A stretch of DNA of 64,000 nt from Actinomadura livida (GCF_014648675.1 NZ_BMRO01000003.1:542711-606710), one strand, 5' to 3'. Positions 1-11,795 are shown, counted from the stretch's first letter. The notes: a model not told the origin generated them from the letters alone. Translations and numbers: made by a program.

Positions 1-342
1 GTCGGTCCCGTCGAGGAAGTGGTTCGCGGCCTCCTCCAGCCCGGTCTGGGAGAAGACGGAGAAGTAGCCGGTGACCGGCGCGAACACCGGCCCCTCGCGG
101 TAGCGGCGCCGGTAGCGCTCGTCGCCGGCCTTCTCCGACCAGGCGAGCCGGACGCCGTCCGCCACGATCGGCCCGCGGTCGACCTTGAAGCGGTCGTCCA
201 GGCGGCGGGAGTTGAGCGCGGAGTCCCGCAGTTCCTCGGCCTGGAAACCCTGCACGTAGGTGATGTTCGCCATGAGCGCGGCGGCCAGCACCAAGGTGAC
301 GACCCAGGTACGGGTCAACGCACGGTCGATCCCGGGCCTCAT
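1..342 (-). CDS. Class B penicillin-binding protein (PbpA-like), N-terminal part, cut by the window edge
   Basis: Read on the minus strand from an ATG at 342, the frame is open for 114 codons to the window edge. It begins with a short basic stretch (MRPGIDRALTR), then one hydrophobic segment at about residues 12-29, and then the N-terminal domain typical of actinobacterial PbpA/PBP2: an RG-P-I-ADG segment, a paired Tyr-rich stretch (RYRRRYREG), the FAPVTGYFS motif and a terminal LDGTD. In this family the membrane-anchored enzyme crosslinks peptidoglycan outside the cell; the transpeptidase domain would lie beyond the edge. The gene starts 31 bp before the end of rsmD on the same strand. Family assignment rests on motif memory. 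Confidence 0.75.
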   Translation of the reverse strand, partial: MRPGIDRALTRTWVVTLVLAAALMANITYVQGFQAEELRDSALNSRRLDDRFKVDRGPIVADGVRLAWSEKAGDERYRRRYREGPVFAPVTGYFSVFSQTGLEEAANHFLDGTD

Positions 343-372
343 GCGCGTCCTCCTACCCGAACCGCCGTGGTC

Positions 373-939
373 TCAACGGCCGGTCGCGCGGCCGTACCAG
401 AACATCGCCTCGCCGTAGCGGCGGTCCCGCTCGGCCTCGAAGCCGTCCGGCCAGCGCAGCGCCGGGCCGCGCGCGGCGCGCTCCACGACGACCAGCGCGT
501 CGGGTGCGGCCCATCCGTGGTCGCGGAGGTCCTCCAGCAGGGCGGTGACGGACGCGTCCGGCAGCGGGTACGGCGGGTCCGCGAAGATCCAGTCGTAGGG
601 CTCGTCCGGCGGCGTGCGGACGAGCCGCTCCGCCTTCTCCGGGCACGGGACGGCGCCGGGCAGCCCGAGCGCCTCGGCGTTCTGCCGGATCACCCGCATC
701 GCGCGCGGATGCGACTCGACGAGCAGCGCGTGGGCGGCGCCCCGGGAGAGCGCCTCCAGCCCGACCGCCCCGGACCCCGCGTACAGGTCGGCGACGCGCA
801 GGCCGTCCAGCGGGCCCAGAAGGGCGAGGACCGTGGCGAACAGGCCCTCCCTGGCGCGGTCGCCGGTGGGCCGTGTGTCCCGTCCGGGCGGGACGGCGAG
901 CCGCCGCCCTCCCGCGATCCCCGCGATGACCCTCGTCAT
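373..939 (-). CDS. rsmD: 16S rRNA (guanine(966)-N(2))-methyltransferase RsmD
   Basis: The 188-residue protein methylates N2 of G966 in 16S rRNA using SAM. It shows the family pattern: RVIAGIAGGRRL at the N-terminus, RPTGDRAREGLF at about 23-34, the SAM-binding loop DLYAGSGAVG at 51-60, and the catalytic DPPY motif at 121-124. Length matches the family. It lies between recG and the PBP gene on the same strand, an order shared with many actinobacteria, where coaD often follows; coaD is not the next gene here. Confidence 0.95.
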   Translation of the reverse strand: MTRVIAGIAGGRRLAVPPGRDTRPTGDRAREGLFATVLALLGPLDGLRVADLYAGSGAVGLEALSRGAAHALLVESHPRAMRVIRQNAEALGLPGAVPCPEKAERLVRTPPDEPYDWIFADPPYPLPDASVTALLEDLRDHGWAAPDALVVVERAARGPALRWPDGFEAERDRRYGEAMFWYGRATGR

Positions 940-1020
940 GTCCCCCAGTATCCCGGCGTCCCGGCGCGGCCAAGCACGCCTGCCGGTGCATGGCCACCGA
1001 CGGCGCGAGGGCCGAGTGGG

Positions 1021-3219
1021 TCAGGTCTTTTCGAGGAAGTCGGCGCGGTCCTCGTCCAGGAGGGACGCGAGGACGGTGGCCAGGCCGGGGTGGTCGGCCA
1101 GGTCCGGGTCGGACTCGACCAGTGCCGTGGCCTCCTCGCGGGCGTCGCGGATGACGTCCTCGTCGCGGTGGAGGGTCAGCAGCCGGAGGCTGGACGTCCG
1201 GCCGGCCTGCGCGGCGCCCAGCACGTCGCCCTCGCGGCGCTGCTCCAGGTCGAGGCGGGACAGCTTGAAGCCGTCCGTGGTGGACGCGACGGCGTCGAGC
1301 CGCTCCCGGGCCTTGCTTCCGGGCTCGGCGTCGGTGACGAGCAGGCACAGGCCGTGCAGGGAGCCGCGTCCGACGCGGCCGCGCAGCTGGTGGAGCTGGG
1401 AGACGCCGAACCGGTCCGCGTCCATGATCACCATCACGGTGGCGTTGGGGACGTCCACGCCGACCTCGATGACGGTGGTGGCGAGCAGCACGTCCAGCTC
1501 CCGTGCGGTGAAGCGGCGCATCACCGCGTCCTTCTCGTCGGGATGCAGCTTGCCGTGCAGGACGCCGATGCGCAGGCCGGCGAGCAGCTCCTCCAGCTTG
1601 GGCAGCACCTCCATGATGCCGAGCGGGGAGCGGCGGCCGGAGTCGTCGGCGTCGCCCGTGTCCATCGCGTCGCCCTCGTCGCCCTCCTTCTCGCCGATGC
1701 GCGGGCAGACGATGTAGACCTGCCGCCCCTGGGCGGCCTCCTCCTTGATGCGCTCCCACGTCCGGGCGAGGAACGCGGGCTTCTCCGGCGGGACCACGTG
1801 GGTCCGGATCTCCGACCGGCCCGCCGGAAGCTGCCCGAGGACCGAGGTCTCCAGATCGCCGAAGACCGTCATCGCGACCGTGCGCGGGATCGGGGTCGCC
1901 GTCATGACCAGGACGTGCGGGCGGCCGCCGCCGGTCTTCTCGCGCAGCGCGTCCCGCTGCTCGACGCCGAAGCGGTGCTGCTCGTCCACGACGACGAGCC
2001 CCAGGTCGGCGAACTGGACGCTCTCCTGGAGGAGCGCGTGGGTGCCCACGACGATCCCGGCGGTGCCGGACGCCGCGTCCAGCAGGGCCTCCTTGCGCGC
2101 TTTGGCGCCCTGCGACCCGGTGAGCAGCGCGACCCGGGTCGCGTTCTCCGCTCCTCCGATCCGCCCGGCCTCCGCCAGGTCGCCGAGCATGCCGGTGATC
2201 GACCGGTAGTGCTGCTGGGCGAGCACCTCGGTGGGCGCGAGCAGCGCCGCCTGCCCGCCGTTGTCGACCACCTGCAGCATCGCCCGCAGCGCGACCACGG
2301 TCTTACCCGCTCCGACGTCGCCTTGGAGGAGGCGGTGCATGGGGTGCCCCCGGGCCAGGTCGGCGGCTATCTCGTCGCCGACCTGGCGCTGGCCCTCGGT
2401 GAGTTCGAAGGGCAGGCGCGCGTCGAACTCCGCCTGGAGGCCGCCGAAGGCGGGCGGGCGCGGTGTCGCGGGGAGCGCGGCGGCGGCGAGGCGGCGCTGG
2501 GCCAGGGCGACCTGGACGACGAACGCCTCGTCCCACTTCAGGCGGGCACGGGCCTTGCCCAGCTCGTCCCAGGTGCGGGGGCGGTGGATGCCCTCGTACG
2601 CCTCGCGCAGGCCGGTGAGGCGGCGGCGGCCGAGCAGCGCGCCGGGCATCGGGTCCGCGGGCAGGGTCAGCTGGTCGAGGACGGTGCCGACGGACGTGCC
2701 GATCGTCTCGATGGGCAGCGCCTTGGTGGACGGGTAGATCGGGATGATCTCGTCGGCCCACTCCTGGGCGGCCTCCTCGGCGCCCTTCTCCGCGACGACC
2801 TTGTACTGCGGGTGGGTGAGCTGCCGCACCTCCTTGCCGCTGCGGGGCCGGTAGGTGCTGATCTTCCCGGCGAACAGGCCGCGGGTGCCGGGCGACAGCT
2901 CCTTCTCGGGCCGGTAGGAGCCCTTGCGGCCGAAGAAGCTCAGCTTCAGCTGCCCGGTCCCGTCGGTGACGGTGATCTCCAGGACGTAGCCGGGGCTGCG
3001 GGTGAGGCTGCGGCCCTGGACCTTGACGACCTCCGCCATGACCGTGACGTGCTCGCCGTCCTGCAGGCCGCTGAGCTGGGTGAGCTCCCCGCGGTGCGCG
3101 TAGCGGCGCGGGTAGTGGTGCAGGAGGTCGCCGACCGTGTGCAGGTCGAGGCCCTTCCTCAGCGCGTTGGCCGTCTTGTCGCCCAGGACCTTGCTCAACG
3201 GCTCGTCGAGATTCGCCAC
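1021..3219 (-). CDS. recG: ATP-dependent DNA helicase RecG
   Basis: The 732-residue superfamily 2 helicase remodels stalled forks and Holliday junctions. An N-terminal OB/wedge domain (about 30-150) precedes the motor. Walker A is GDVGAGKT at 300-307, the APTEVLAQQH motif Ia follows, the DEQH box is at 412-415, and motif III (TATPIPRT) and motif VI (HQLRGRVGRG) are present. An Asp/Glu-rich insert (around EGDEGDAMDTGDADD, about residues 525-540) between motor motifs is longer than in E. coli. It ends 34 bp from the DAK2 gene, which lies upstream on the same strand, so the two are probably co-transcribed. Confidence 0.97.
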   Translation of the reverse strand: MANLDEPLSKVLGDKTANALRKGLDLHTVGDLLHHYPRRYAHRGELTQLSGLQDGEHVTVMAEVVKVQGRSLTRSPGYVLEITVTDGTGQLKLSFFGRKGSYRPEKELSPGTRGLFAGKISTYRPRSGKEVRQLTHPQYKVVAEKGAEEAAQEWADEIIPIYPSTKALPIETIGTSVGTVLDQLTLPADPMPGALLGRRRLTGLREAYEGIHRPRTWDELGKARARLKWDEAFVVQVALAQRRLAAAALPATPRPPAFGGLQAEFDARLPFELTEGQRQVGDEIAADLARGHPMHRLLQGDVGAGKTVVALRAMLQVVDNGGQAALLAPTEVLAQQHYRSITGMLGDLAEAGRIGGAENATRVALLTGSQGAKARKEALLDAASGTAGIVVGTHALLQESVQFADLGLVVVDEQHRFGVEQRDALREKTGGGRPHVLVMTATPIPRTVAMTVFGDLETSVLGQLPAGRSEIRTHVVPPEKPAFLARTWERIKEEAAQGRQVYIVCPRIGEKEGDEGDAMDTGDADDSGRRSPLGIMEVLPKLEELLAGLRIGVLHGKLHPDEKDAVMRRFTARELDVLLATTVIEVGVDVPNATVMVIMDADRFGVSQLHQLRGRVGRGSLHGLCLLVTDAEPGSKARERLDAVASTTDGFKLSRLDLEQRREGDVLGAAQAGRTSSLRLLTLHRDEDVIRDAREEATALVESDPDLADHPGLATVLASLLDEDRADFLEKT

Positions 3220-3252
3220 GCAGTCTTTTCTAGCCCATGGCGGGGACGGGAA

Positions 3253-4863
3253 TCACTCGACGCCGATGAGGAGCGGGTACCGTTCCTGGCCCCCGTCGTA
3301 CACGCCGACCTCCACGTCGGGATGGTCGCCGCGCAGATGGTCTTCGAGCGCGCCGGCGAGGGCGGGCGGCGCGTGCACCCCGGCGATCAGCGTGACGAGC
3401 TCTCCGCCGCCGGACAGCATCCGGTTCAGGAGGTGCCGGGCGACCTCGGCGACGTCCGCGCCGATCGTGACGACGTCGCCCTCGATCAGGCCGAGCACGT
3501 CGCCGGGCCGGCACAGCCCGACGCTCGTGACCGCCTCCTGCTCCGCGACCTCCAGGTGGCCGAAGCGGGTGGCGCCGGCGGCGCGGGTCATCTCGATGAC
3601 GTCCTCGCCGAAGCGGCGCAGCGGGTCGTGCACGGCGAGCGCCGCCATCCCCTGGACGGACGCCTTCGTCGGCACGACCGCGATCCGGGCGCCGCTGTCC
3701 CGCGCGCGTTCCGCGGCGGCCTCGGCGAGGGCGAGGACCTCGGGCTCGTTGGGCAGGACGGCGACCTCGTCGCCCGCCGCGAGGATCGCGTCCGCCAGCA
3801 CCGCGAGCGGCGGCACCGTGCCGCTCTCCCGCCGGACGACCCGCGCGCCGCACTCCTCGAACAGCGCGGCGAGCCCGCCGGCGGCGGTGACGGCGATCAC
3901 CGCGCGCCCGGTGTGCGGCGCGTGCGGCCGCTCCCCGGCGTCGAGGTAGGTGACGCGGATGCGGTGCGGGCGGCCCGCGGCCATGCCCGCCTCGATGGCC
4001 GCGCCGGCGTCGTCCACGTGGACGTGGACGTTCCACAGGCCGTCGCCGCCCACCACGACGAGCGAGTCCCCGAGGCCGTCCAGCCGCTCGCGGAGGACGT
4101 GGACCGCCTCGTCCGGCGCGTCGAGCAGGTACATGACCTCGTAGCCGGGCCCCTGCGGCCCGGGGTGCTCCTCGGCGGGCGGCGCCCCCGCCGTACGGGG
4201 AGGTGCCGCGCGCGGGGGGACCTCGTACCGCTCCGGGTACTCCTCGGTGACCACGGCCGCGAGGACGTCGAGGACCACGCAGAGCCCGGCCGCGCCCGCG
4301 TCCACGACCCCGCTCCGCGCCAGCACGTCGAGCTGGCCCGTGGTGCGGCCGAGCGCCCGCCGGGCGCCCGCGGCGGCGGCCCGCGTCACCCCGGCGAGTC
4401 CGGTTCCGGACGATTCCGCGCCGCACGCCGCGGCCGCGGCCGCGAGGACGCTCAGGATCGTGCCCTCGACCGGCCGCTCCACCGCCTCGCGGGCCAGGCC
4501 CGACGCGTGGGCCAGCGCCCCCGCGAACGCGGTGCCGTCCGGCGGCCCCTCCAGCGGGCCGAGGACGTCGGCGAGCCCGCGGAACACCTGGCTGAGGATC
4601 ACGCCCGAGTTGCCCCGCGCGCCGAGCAGCGCCCCCTGCGCCAGCGCGCGCCAGATCCGCGCGGAGTCCGGCGGCTCGCCGTCCGGGAGCTCGTCCAGCG
4701 CATCCGCCGCCGCGATCACGGTGAGGTACAGGTTCGTGCCGGTGTCCCCGTCCGGGACGGGGAACACGTTCAGCGCGTCGATCTCCGCTCTCGCGCGCCC
4801 AAGCGCCTCCGCCGTGAGCCTGCTCCACCGCAGCACCGCCACCCCGTCGAGGACCTCGCCCAC
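3253..4863 (-). CDS. DAK2 domain protein, YloV/FakA-like kinase
   Basis: The 536-residue protein starts at a GTG and opens with a DAK2 domain (about 10-200). The ATP/Mg site motif is NVFPVPDGDTGTN, and ARGNSGVILSQ follows; both are hallmarks of the dihydroxyacetone-kinase-like family that includes fatty acid kinase FakA. The C-terminal part resembles the DUF1949/FakA-C region (GDGLWNVHVHVDDAG and the VAVLPNEPEVL stretch). Members pair with a DegV-type FakB to phosphorylate fatty acids; no FakB is visible in the window, so the substrate is inferred. Position between rpmB (divergent) and recG is conserved in actinobacteria. Confidence 0.88.
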   Translation of the reverse strand: MGEVLDGVAVLRWSRLTAEALGRARAEIDALNVFPVPDGDTGTNLYLTVIAAADALDELPDGEPPDSARIWRALAQGALLGARGNSGVILSQVFRGLADVLGPLEGPPDGTAFAGALAHASGLAREAVERPVEGTILSVLAAAAAACGAESSGTGLAGVTRAAAAGARRALGRTTGQLDVLARSGVVDAGAAGLCVVLDVLAAVVTEEYPERYEVPPRAAPPRTAGAPPAEEHPGPQGPGYEVMYLLDAPDEAVHVLRERLDGLGDSLVVVGGDGLWNVHVHVDDAGAAIEAGMAAGRPHRIRVTYLDAGERPHAPHTGRAVIAVTAAGGLAALFEECGARVVRRESGTVPPLAVLADAILAAGDEVAVLPNEPEVLALAEAAAERARDSGARIAVVPTKASVQGMAALAVHDPLRRFGEDVIEMTRAAGATRFGHLEVAEQEAVTSVGLCRPGDVLGLIEGDVVTIGADVAEVARHLLNRMLSGGGELVTLIAGVHAPPALAGALEDHLRGDHPDVEVGVYDGGQERYPLLIGVE

Positions 4864-5088
4864 GGACCCGCCCCTCTCGCCGTCTCGTCCTCTTCTGTAC
4901 CGTGCGCGTGCCGTTCCGGGAAGCCGGACGGGCCGCGAGGCGATTCGCGTACCCGGCGCGGCGTCGGCTACTCTGATCCTCGCGCCTCGTCCGAGGCGCC
5001 CTCAGTGAGCACCCGTGATGTCCGGCCGCCGTCGGTGGCATCGGGGCGTCGCTCCGGTCCAGAGCATCGACACCACTTGGAGTTTCCC

Positions 5089-5283
5089 GTGGCTTCCGTC
5101 TGCGACGTCTGCGGCAAGGGACCCGGTTTCGGCATGCGCGTCTCCCACTCGCACCGCCGCACCCCGCGCCGCTGGAACCCCAACATCCAGCGCGTGCGCG
5201 CCGTCGTGAACGGCAGCACCAAGCGGATCAACGCCTGCACGTCCTGCATCAAGGCCGGCAAGGTCGTCAAGCCGACCGTCTGA
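5089..5283 (+). CDS. rpmB: 50S ribosomal protein L28, zinc-ribbon form
   Basis: The 64-residue protein starts at a GTG (5089) with a TTGGAG Shine-Dalgarno 5 bases upstream. It keeps two CxxC pairs, CDVC near residues 5-8 and CTSC near 54-57, so this is the zinc-binding C+ type of L28. The segment SHSHRRTPRRWNPNIQ is typical. It is transcribed divergently from the DAK2 gene; the 225 bases between the two starts hold the promoters. A strong hairpin follows. In actinobacteria with a second, zinc-free L28, such C+ copies are often Zur-independent; no Zur box was recognised here. Confidence 0.95.
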   Translation: MASVCDVCGKGPGFGMRVSHSHRRTPRRWNPNIQRVRAVVNGSTKRINACTSCIKAGKVVKPTV

Positions 5284-5303
5284 CCTGATCCCGGACGGCC
5301 TCG

Positions 5304-5337
5304 GCCGGCTCATCGGCCCACCCGGTGAGCCGGCTTT
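5304..5337 (+). terminator. Rho-independent-like terminator after rpmB
   Basis: A hairpin with 9-bp perfect arms (GCCGGCTCA / TGAGCCGGC) and a 13-nt loop is followed by a short T run. It lies between the ends of rpmB and thiD and could stop both. Confidence 0.7.
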
Positions 5338-5358
5338 CGCATTCCCGGGCCCGGGTGC

Positions 5359-6168
5359 TCAGCGGTGGCGCCAGGCGTGGTCGACGGGGCCGATGCCGGA
5401 GCCGAGGGGGAAGCCCGCCGCGATCGCGCCCGTCACGTACTCCTTGGACTTCGCCACCGCGGAGGGGACGTCCTCCCCCATGGCCATGTGGGACGCGATG
5501 GCGGACGCCAGCGTGCAGCCGGTGCCGTGGGTGTGCCGGTTGTCGTGGCGGGGCGCGGTGAAGCGGTGCTCGTGCTCCCCGTCGAAGAGCAGGTCGGCGG
5601 GCTCGCCCGGCAGGTGGCCGCCCTTGATCAGGACCCAGCGGGGGCCGAGCGCCTTGACGGCCTCGGCGGCCTCGCGCATGCCCGCCTCGTCCACCACCTT
5701 GACGCCGGTGAGCTGCTCGACCTCGAAGAGGTTGGGGGTCACGACGGTCGCGACCGGCAGCAGTGCCGAGCGGACGGCGTGCACGGCGTCCGGCGCCAGC
5801 AGCGAGTCGCCGTGCTTGGACACGCCGACCGGATCGACGACGGCGGGCGCGTCGGTGGCGGCGAGCGCCTCCGCGACGGTCTCGACCAGCACCGTCGACG
5901 CGAGCATCCCCGTCTTGATCGCGTGGACGCCGATGTCGGACAGCACGGAGTCGAGCTGGGCGCGCACCGCCTCGGGCGGCAGCTCCCAGTAGCCCTGGAC
6001 GCCGAGCGAGTTCTGCGCGGTGACGGCGGCGACGACGCTCATCCCGTGGACGCCGAGGGCGAGCATGGTCTTCAGGTCCGCCTGGATCCCGGCGCCGCCG
6101 CCGGAGTCGGAGCCCGCGACGGTGAGCACGAGGGGAGGCGCCTGCGCGAGGGACGGGATGGTCGTCAT
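5359..6168 (-). CDS. thiD: Hydroxymethylpyrimidine/phosphomethylpyrimidine kinase ThiD
   Basis: This 269-residue ribokinase-family enzyme phosphorylates HMP and HMP-phosphate in thiamine biosynthesis. It has the [20 protein letters not shown]-terminal motif, the [13 protein letters not shown] segment, and the C-terminal [11 protein letters not shown] nucleotide-binding motif. An in-frame GTG at 6177 would add three residues (MGG); the ATG at 6168 starts the usual MTT-type N-terminus and is chosen. It is convergent with rpmB and near thiL, the next kinase of the same pathway. No TPP riboswitch is visible upstream. Confidence 0.95.
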   Translation of the reverse strand: MTTIPSLAQAPPLVLTVAGSDSGGGAGIQADLKTMLALGVHGMSVVAAVTAQNSLGVQGYWELPPEAVRAQLDSVLSDIGVHAIKTGMLASTVLVETVAEALAATDAPAVVDPVGVSKHGDSLLAPDAVHAVRSALLPVATVVTPNLFEVEQLTGVKVVDEAGMREAAEAVKALGPRWVLIKGGHLPGEPADLLFDGEHEHRFTAPRHDNRHTHGTGCTLASAIASHMAMGEDVPSAVAKSKEYVTGAIAAGFPLGSGIGPVDHAWRHR

Positions 6169-6222
6169 GCCGCCCACTTTATGGCGGTCTGCCGGGTTAT
6201 GCGATCTAGCCGGCGGCCGCGC

Positions 6223-7095
6223 TCAGACGAGCGCGCAGGGCCTGCCGTTCAGGACGCACGAGGACGGCTTGGCGGCGGTCCCCCGCGCGGTGAAGACGAT
6301 CCGGACCCGCTCGCCGGGCGCGATGACCGTGCGGCCCCGCAGGAACGGGGTGGCGCCGGTCCGGACGGCGGTGGCGCCGCTGACGGCGGTGACCGAGGCG
6401 GTCGGGATCTGGAACGCCAGCGCCCACTGGTCCACGGGCCGGGGGCCCTGGTTGGCGATCGTGGCGGTGGCCTTGAAGCCGCCGGGGGTCCGGGACGCGA
6501 CGCGGAAGGCGATGAGGAGGCCGTCGGAGCGCTCGGCGCCGCGGCTGGCGCGCTCGTCCGGGCCGCGCTGGGTGATCTGGTTGTCGCGCTGGTCGGTCTG
6601 CGTGTTGCTCGGCGCGCCGCCCGCGAAGTTGAGGGATATCTGCTGGGTGCTCAGCGCGTAGGAGACGATCCCGACGGCGACGACCAGCGCGAGGATCGGC
6701 ATCAGCGGGACCGGGAGCACCGACAGGAACCTGAGCCAGCGGCGGCCGCCGCCGGGCTCGAGGTCGAGCGGATCGGGAGGCCGTTCGGGTGCGGCGGCGG
6801 GATAGGGGTTGGCGGGAGCGCCCGGGAAGTCACCCGGGTAGTCGCCGGGGAGCGGCTCGAACAGCCGGCGGGACGGCGGCCCGTTCTGGCGTTCCGCGCC
6901 GGGCGGAGGACCGGTGGAGATGCGGTCGTGCGGTGACACGTAGACCCGGTCGTCGGTCGGCCCGGAGTAGGCGTCGTAGGGCGGACCGGACTCGTAGGGC
7001 GGACCGGACGGAGCTCCGTAGGGTCGGACCCGGGAGCCTCGGGCGCCCCGTAGGGGGTCGTCCTCCGGTGGCCCAACCTTGCTGTGTCGTCCCAT
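6223..7095 (-). CDS. Membrane-anchored protein with CBM2-like ectodomain
   Basis: The 290-residue protein has a polar, Pro/Tyr-rich cytoplasmic N-terminus (about 1-115), one transmembrane segment (about 118-145, around [20 protein letters not shown]) and an extracellular C-terminus. The last 90 residues follow the fold pattern of family 2 carbohydrate-binding modules: a central QWALAFQIP strand, an [15 protein letters not shown] segment, and a terminal CVLNGRPC, matching the LNGxxC end of CBM2 with a Cys added. The aromatic residues that stack on cellulose are mostly missing, so carbohydrate binding is doubtful. A paralog of the same design lies at 55449-56810. The ATG at 7095 has a GAGGGATGG ribosome site. 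Confidence 0.75.
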   Translation of the reverse strand: MGRHSKVGPPEDDPLRGARGSRVRPYGAPSGPPYESGPPYDAYSGPTDDRVYVSPHDRISTGPPPGAERQNGPPSRRLFEPLPGDYPGDFPGAPANPYPAAAPERPPDPLDLEPGGGRRWLRFLSVLPVPLMPILALVVAVGIVSYALSTQQISLNFAGGAPSNTQTDQRDNQITQRGPDERASRGAERSDGLLIAFRVASRTPGGFKATATIANQGPRPVDQWALAFQIPTASVTAVSGATAVRTGATPFLRGRTVIAPGERVRIVFTARGTAAKPSSCVLNGRPCALV

Positions 7096-7196
7096 CCCAT
7101 CCCTCTTCGATCACAGGATGTATACCAAACCCGTACCAACCATGCCTACAGGATCCGGCAACGCTTACGGCTGTACGCGCTGCGTGCCCGGCGCGT

Positions 7197-8117
7197 TCAG
7201 GTCCGGAAGTGGTCCCATCCGCCGGCGGGCGGTTCGCGGCCGTCGACGTGCACTCCCGATCCTTCGGCGACGACCCCGATCCGCCTCCAGGTCGCCGGCA
7301 GACGGGCGTCCGGCGGGAACGATCCGGCGAACGCGTGATCTTCACCACCGGTGAGGGCGTGCCGGAGGCCGTCCGGCCCGAGGACGTCCGGGACGGGCAC
7401 GGCCGCGGAGTCGATGTCGATCCGGACGCCGCTCGCGGCGGCGATGTGCCCGAGGTCCTGGACGAGCCCGTCGCTCACGTCCAGCAGCGCGGTCGCACCG
7501 TGCGCACGCGCCTCTCCGCCCGCCGCGTACGGGGGTTCGGGACGCCGGTGGGCCGCGATCAGCTCGGCGGGCCCCTCCAGCCCGGCGGTGAGGAGGGCCA
7601 GCCCGGCGGCGGCGTGGCCGAGCCGCCCCCGGACGGCGACGACATCGCCGGGCCGCGCCCCGGACCGGGTGAGCGGCGCCCCGCCGCCCAGGTCGCCGAG
7701 CGCGGTGACGGCGAGGGTGATCTCGGGGGCGCCGACGACGTCGCCGCCCGCGACGGACGCACCGGCCGCGCGGCACTCGTCGGCGAGCCCGTCGTAGAGC
7801 CGCTCGGCCCATTCCGCGTCGGTCGAGGGCGGGGCGGCGAACCCGACGAGCAGGGCGGTGGGCCGGGCGCCCATGGCGACGACGTCGGCGAGGTTCTGCG
7901 CGGCGGCCTTGCGGCCGATGTCGTAGGGGCCCGACCAGTCGCGGCGGAAGTGCCTGCCCTCCACGAGGAGATCGGTGGTGGCCACGACGCGGCCGTCCGG
8001 CGCGGCGACGACGGCCGCGTCGTCGCCGGGGCCGAGCGGCACCGAGGGACCCGGCGGCAGCCGCCGGGTCAGCCGGGCGATCAATCCGAACTCGCCCACG
8101 TCGCCGATGGTGCCCAT
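7197..8117 (-). CDS. thiL: Thiamine-monophosphate kinase ThiL
   Basis: The enzyme makes thiamine diphosphate from thiamine phosphate and ATP. The ATG at 8117 gives MGTIGDVGEFGLIARL, the usual start, and a 306-residue protein; 17 extra codons upstream look non-coding. Motifs are GPGDDAAVV, DLLVEGRHF, GRKAAAQNLADVVAMGA (Mg-ATP site), VAGGDVVGAPE and DVSDGLVQDLGHIA. The tail (TGGEDHAFAGSFPP) is typical. It is divergent from the RAM-domain gene at 8252. Confidence 0.95.
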   Translation of the reverse strand: MGTIGDVGEFGLIARLTRRLPPGPSVPLGPGDDAAVVAAPDGRVVATTDLLVEGRHFRRDWSGPYDIGRKAAAQNLADVVAMGARPTALLVGFAAPPSTDAEWAERLYDGLADECRAAGASVAGGDVVGAPEITLAVTALGDLGGGAPLTRSGARPGDVVAVRGRLGHAAAGLALLTAGLEGPAELIAAHRRPEPPYAAGGEARAHGATALLDVSDGLVQDLGHIAAASGVRIDIDSAAVPVPDVLGPDGLRHALTGGEDHAFAGSFPPDARLPATWRRIGVVAEGSGVHVDGREPPAGGWDHFRT

Positions 8118-8251
8118 TTTCCGCCGGTTCCCCCGTTCGCGCGGTCGTGTGCGGCCCGATCGCGGCACGCGCTCCCCCGGCCGCCCGCCGCGGCGCGTAA
8201 CACGATACGGTGAACCGTCCGACGGCCAATTCTCCGACCGGGGAGGACGTG

Positions 8252-8485
8252 ATGGTGCAGGCCTACATCCTCATCCAGACCGAAGTCGGCAAGGCAGCCG
8301 ACGTGGCGAATCACATCTCCGGCATATCCGGTGTGACGCTGGCGGAGGACGTCACGGGGCCGTACGACGTGATCGTCCGGGCGGAGGCGCGCAATGTCGA
8401 CGAGCTGGGCAAGCTCGTCGTCGCGCAGATACAGGCGGTCGAAGGCATCACCCGCACCCTCACCTGCCCGATTGTTCACATCTAG
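8252..8485 (+). CDS. Stand-alone Lrp/AsnC ligand-binding (RAM) domain protein
   Basis: This 77-residue protein is only the alpha/beta RAM effector domain of Lrp/AsnC regulators, with no helix-turn-helix. Motifs VQAYILIQTEVG, DVTGPYDVIVRAEA and ITRTLTCPIVHI are typical. Family members form decameric rings that bind amino acids and may modulate full-length Lrp proteins. The ATG at 8252 follows GGGGAGG with good spacing; a start at 8210 would remove the ribosome site. Its 3' end overlaps the DUF3515 gene by 14 bases, implying translational coupling. Confidence 0.9.
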   Translation: MVQAYILIQTEVGKAADVANHISGISGVTLAEDVTGPYDVIVRAEARNVDELGKLVVAQIQAVEGITRTLTCPIVHI

Positions 8486-8933
8486 CCCGAAGCCGCTCCT
8501 GGTCGCGGCGCTGGCGCTGGTGGCCGCCGCCTGCGGCGGCGGGGCCGTGCAGGTTCCCGTGCCGCAGCCCGACGCGGCCACGCAGCGGCTCTGCGAGGGG
8601 CTGCGCCTGCCCGCGAACGTGCACGGGCAGGAGCGCCGCGACACCTCCCCCGAGTCCCCGCTGACCGCCGCCTGGGGGTCGCCCGCGATCGCGCTGCGCT
8701 GCGGCGTGCCGCGGCCCGCCTCGCTGCGGCCCACGTCGGAGCTGGTGACGATCAACGGGATCGACTGGTTCGGGTACCCCGCCGACCGCCCGGTCACCTT
8801 CACCGCGGTCGCGCGGCAGGCCTACGTCGAGGTGACCGTCCCGCCCAAGTACAACCCGGCCGGGGACGTCCTCATCGAGCTGGGCCCGGCGATCAAGGCG
8901 ACGATCCCGGCGAAGCCCGAGGGCCAGATCTGA
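8472..8933 (+). CDS. DUF3515 lipoprotein
   Basis: With a TTG start at 8472, overlapping the previous gene, the product is 153 residues. It begins with a lipoprotein signal (MFTSSPKPLLVAALALVAAA) with Cys21 as the lipid-modified residue. The mature part contains SPLTAAWGSPAIALRCGV and INGIDWF, hallmarks of the actinobacterial DUF3515 family found next to thiL and ddl. Function is unknown. In streptomycetes ddl follows directly; here about 14 kb intervene. Confidence 0.85.
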   Translation: MFTSSPKPLLVAALALVAAACGGGAVQVPVPQPDAATQRLCEGLRLPANVHGQERRDTSPESPLTAAWGSPAIALRCGVPRPASLRPTSELVTINGIDWFGYPADRPVTFTAVARQAYVEVTVPPKYNPAGDVLIELGPAIKATIPAKPEGQI

Positions 8934-9484
8934 TCACCAGATCGGGACCGGGCTCTCCCCCCGCCGGTAGTAGCCGGGGATCGGCTCGCGGGACGCCGCC
9001 CGGTCCAGGCGCCGCTTCATCCCGTCCGACAGCACGTCGGCCTTCATCATCTCGACGAACACCGCCGTGACGTTGCCGAGGTCGAACCAGTCGCGCTGCC
9101 ACGACCACTGCCGGTTGCCCGCGTACCGGAACCACGAGCCGCCGATGCCGAGCACCTCGTACGGCGTCCCGTCCGGGCGCTTGGCGTCGGCGATCTGCTT
9201 CCAGAAGCCGACGACCTCGCCCTTGCGCTCGTCGACCAGGATGCTCTGGTACGGGTAGATCCAGCCGTCCAGCCCGCCCATCTCCTGGCCGAGTGCGATG
9301 TCGCGGATCTCGTCGCGGCCGACGGCCATGAAGTCCTGCTTGGGGCCGACGTTCCAGCCGTAGGTGGCGTCCTCGGTGTAGAGGTCGGCGAGGGGGCGCC
9401 AGTCGCCGGCCTCCTCGCAGCGCCGGTTCTCCTCCAGCCAGTGCTCCACCATCGCGTCGAGTTCTTCACGGGGGAATGAGGGCA

Positions 9485-9485
<1 letters not shown>
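8934..9485 (-). CDS. SnoaL-like / NTF2-fold protein, last gene of the CYP51 operon
   Basis: The ATG at 9485 shares one base with the ferredoxin stop (TGATG) and gives 183 residues. The sequence ELDAMVEHWLEENRRC..DWRPLADLYTEDATYGWNVGP is the usual start of SnoaL-like or ketosteroid-isomerase-like proteins, whose cone fold holds a small hydrophobic ligand. The distal half (GFWKQIADAKRPDGTPYEVLGIGGSWF) fits the same fold. The corresponding end of the mycobacterial cyp51 locus carries an NTF2-fold protein (Rv0760c, from memory). A role in binding or isomerising the P450 product is inferred. Confidence 0.75.
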
Positions 9486-11792
<2,307 letters not shown>

Positions 11793-11795
11793 GCC

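Noticed and set aside
19..5283. A plus-strand ORF of 1754 residues across five genes
   Set aside because: It is the antisense or out-of-frame reading of the rsmD-recG-DAK2 genes. At this GC content, stop codons are rare in shadow frames. Only its last 64 codons (rpmB) are real.
5284..8251. TPP riboswitch upstream of thiD or thiL
   Set aside because: The leaders are too short and the conserved THI-box strings (CTGAGA, ACCTGATCTGG-like) were not seen.
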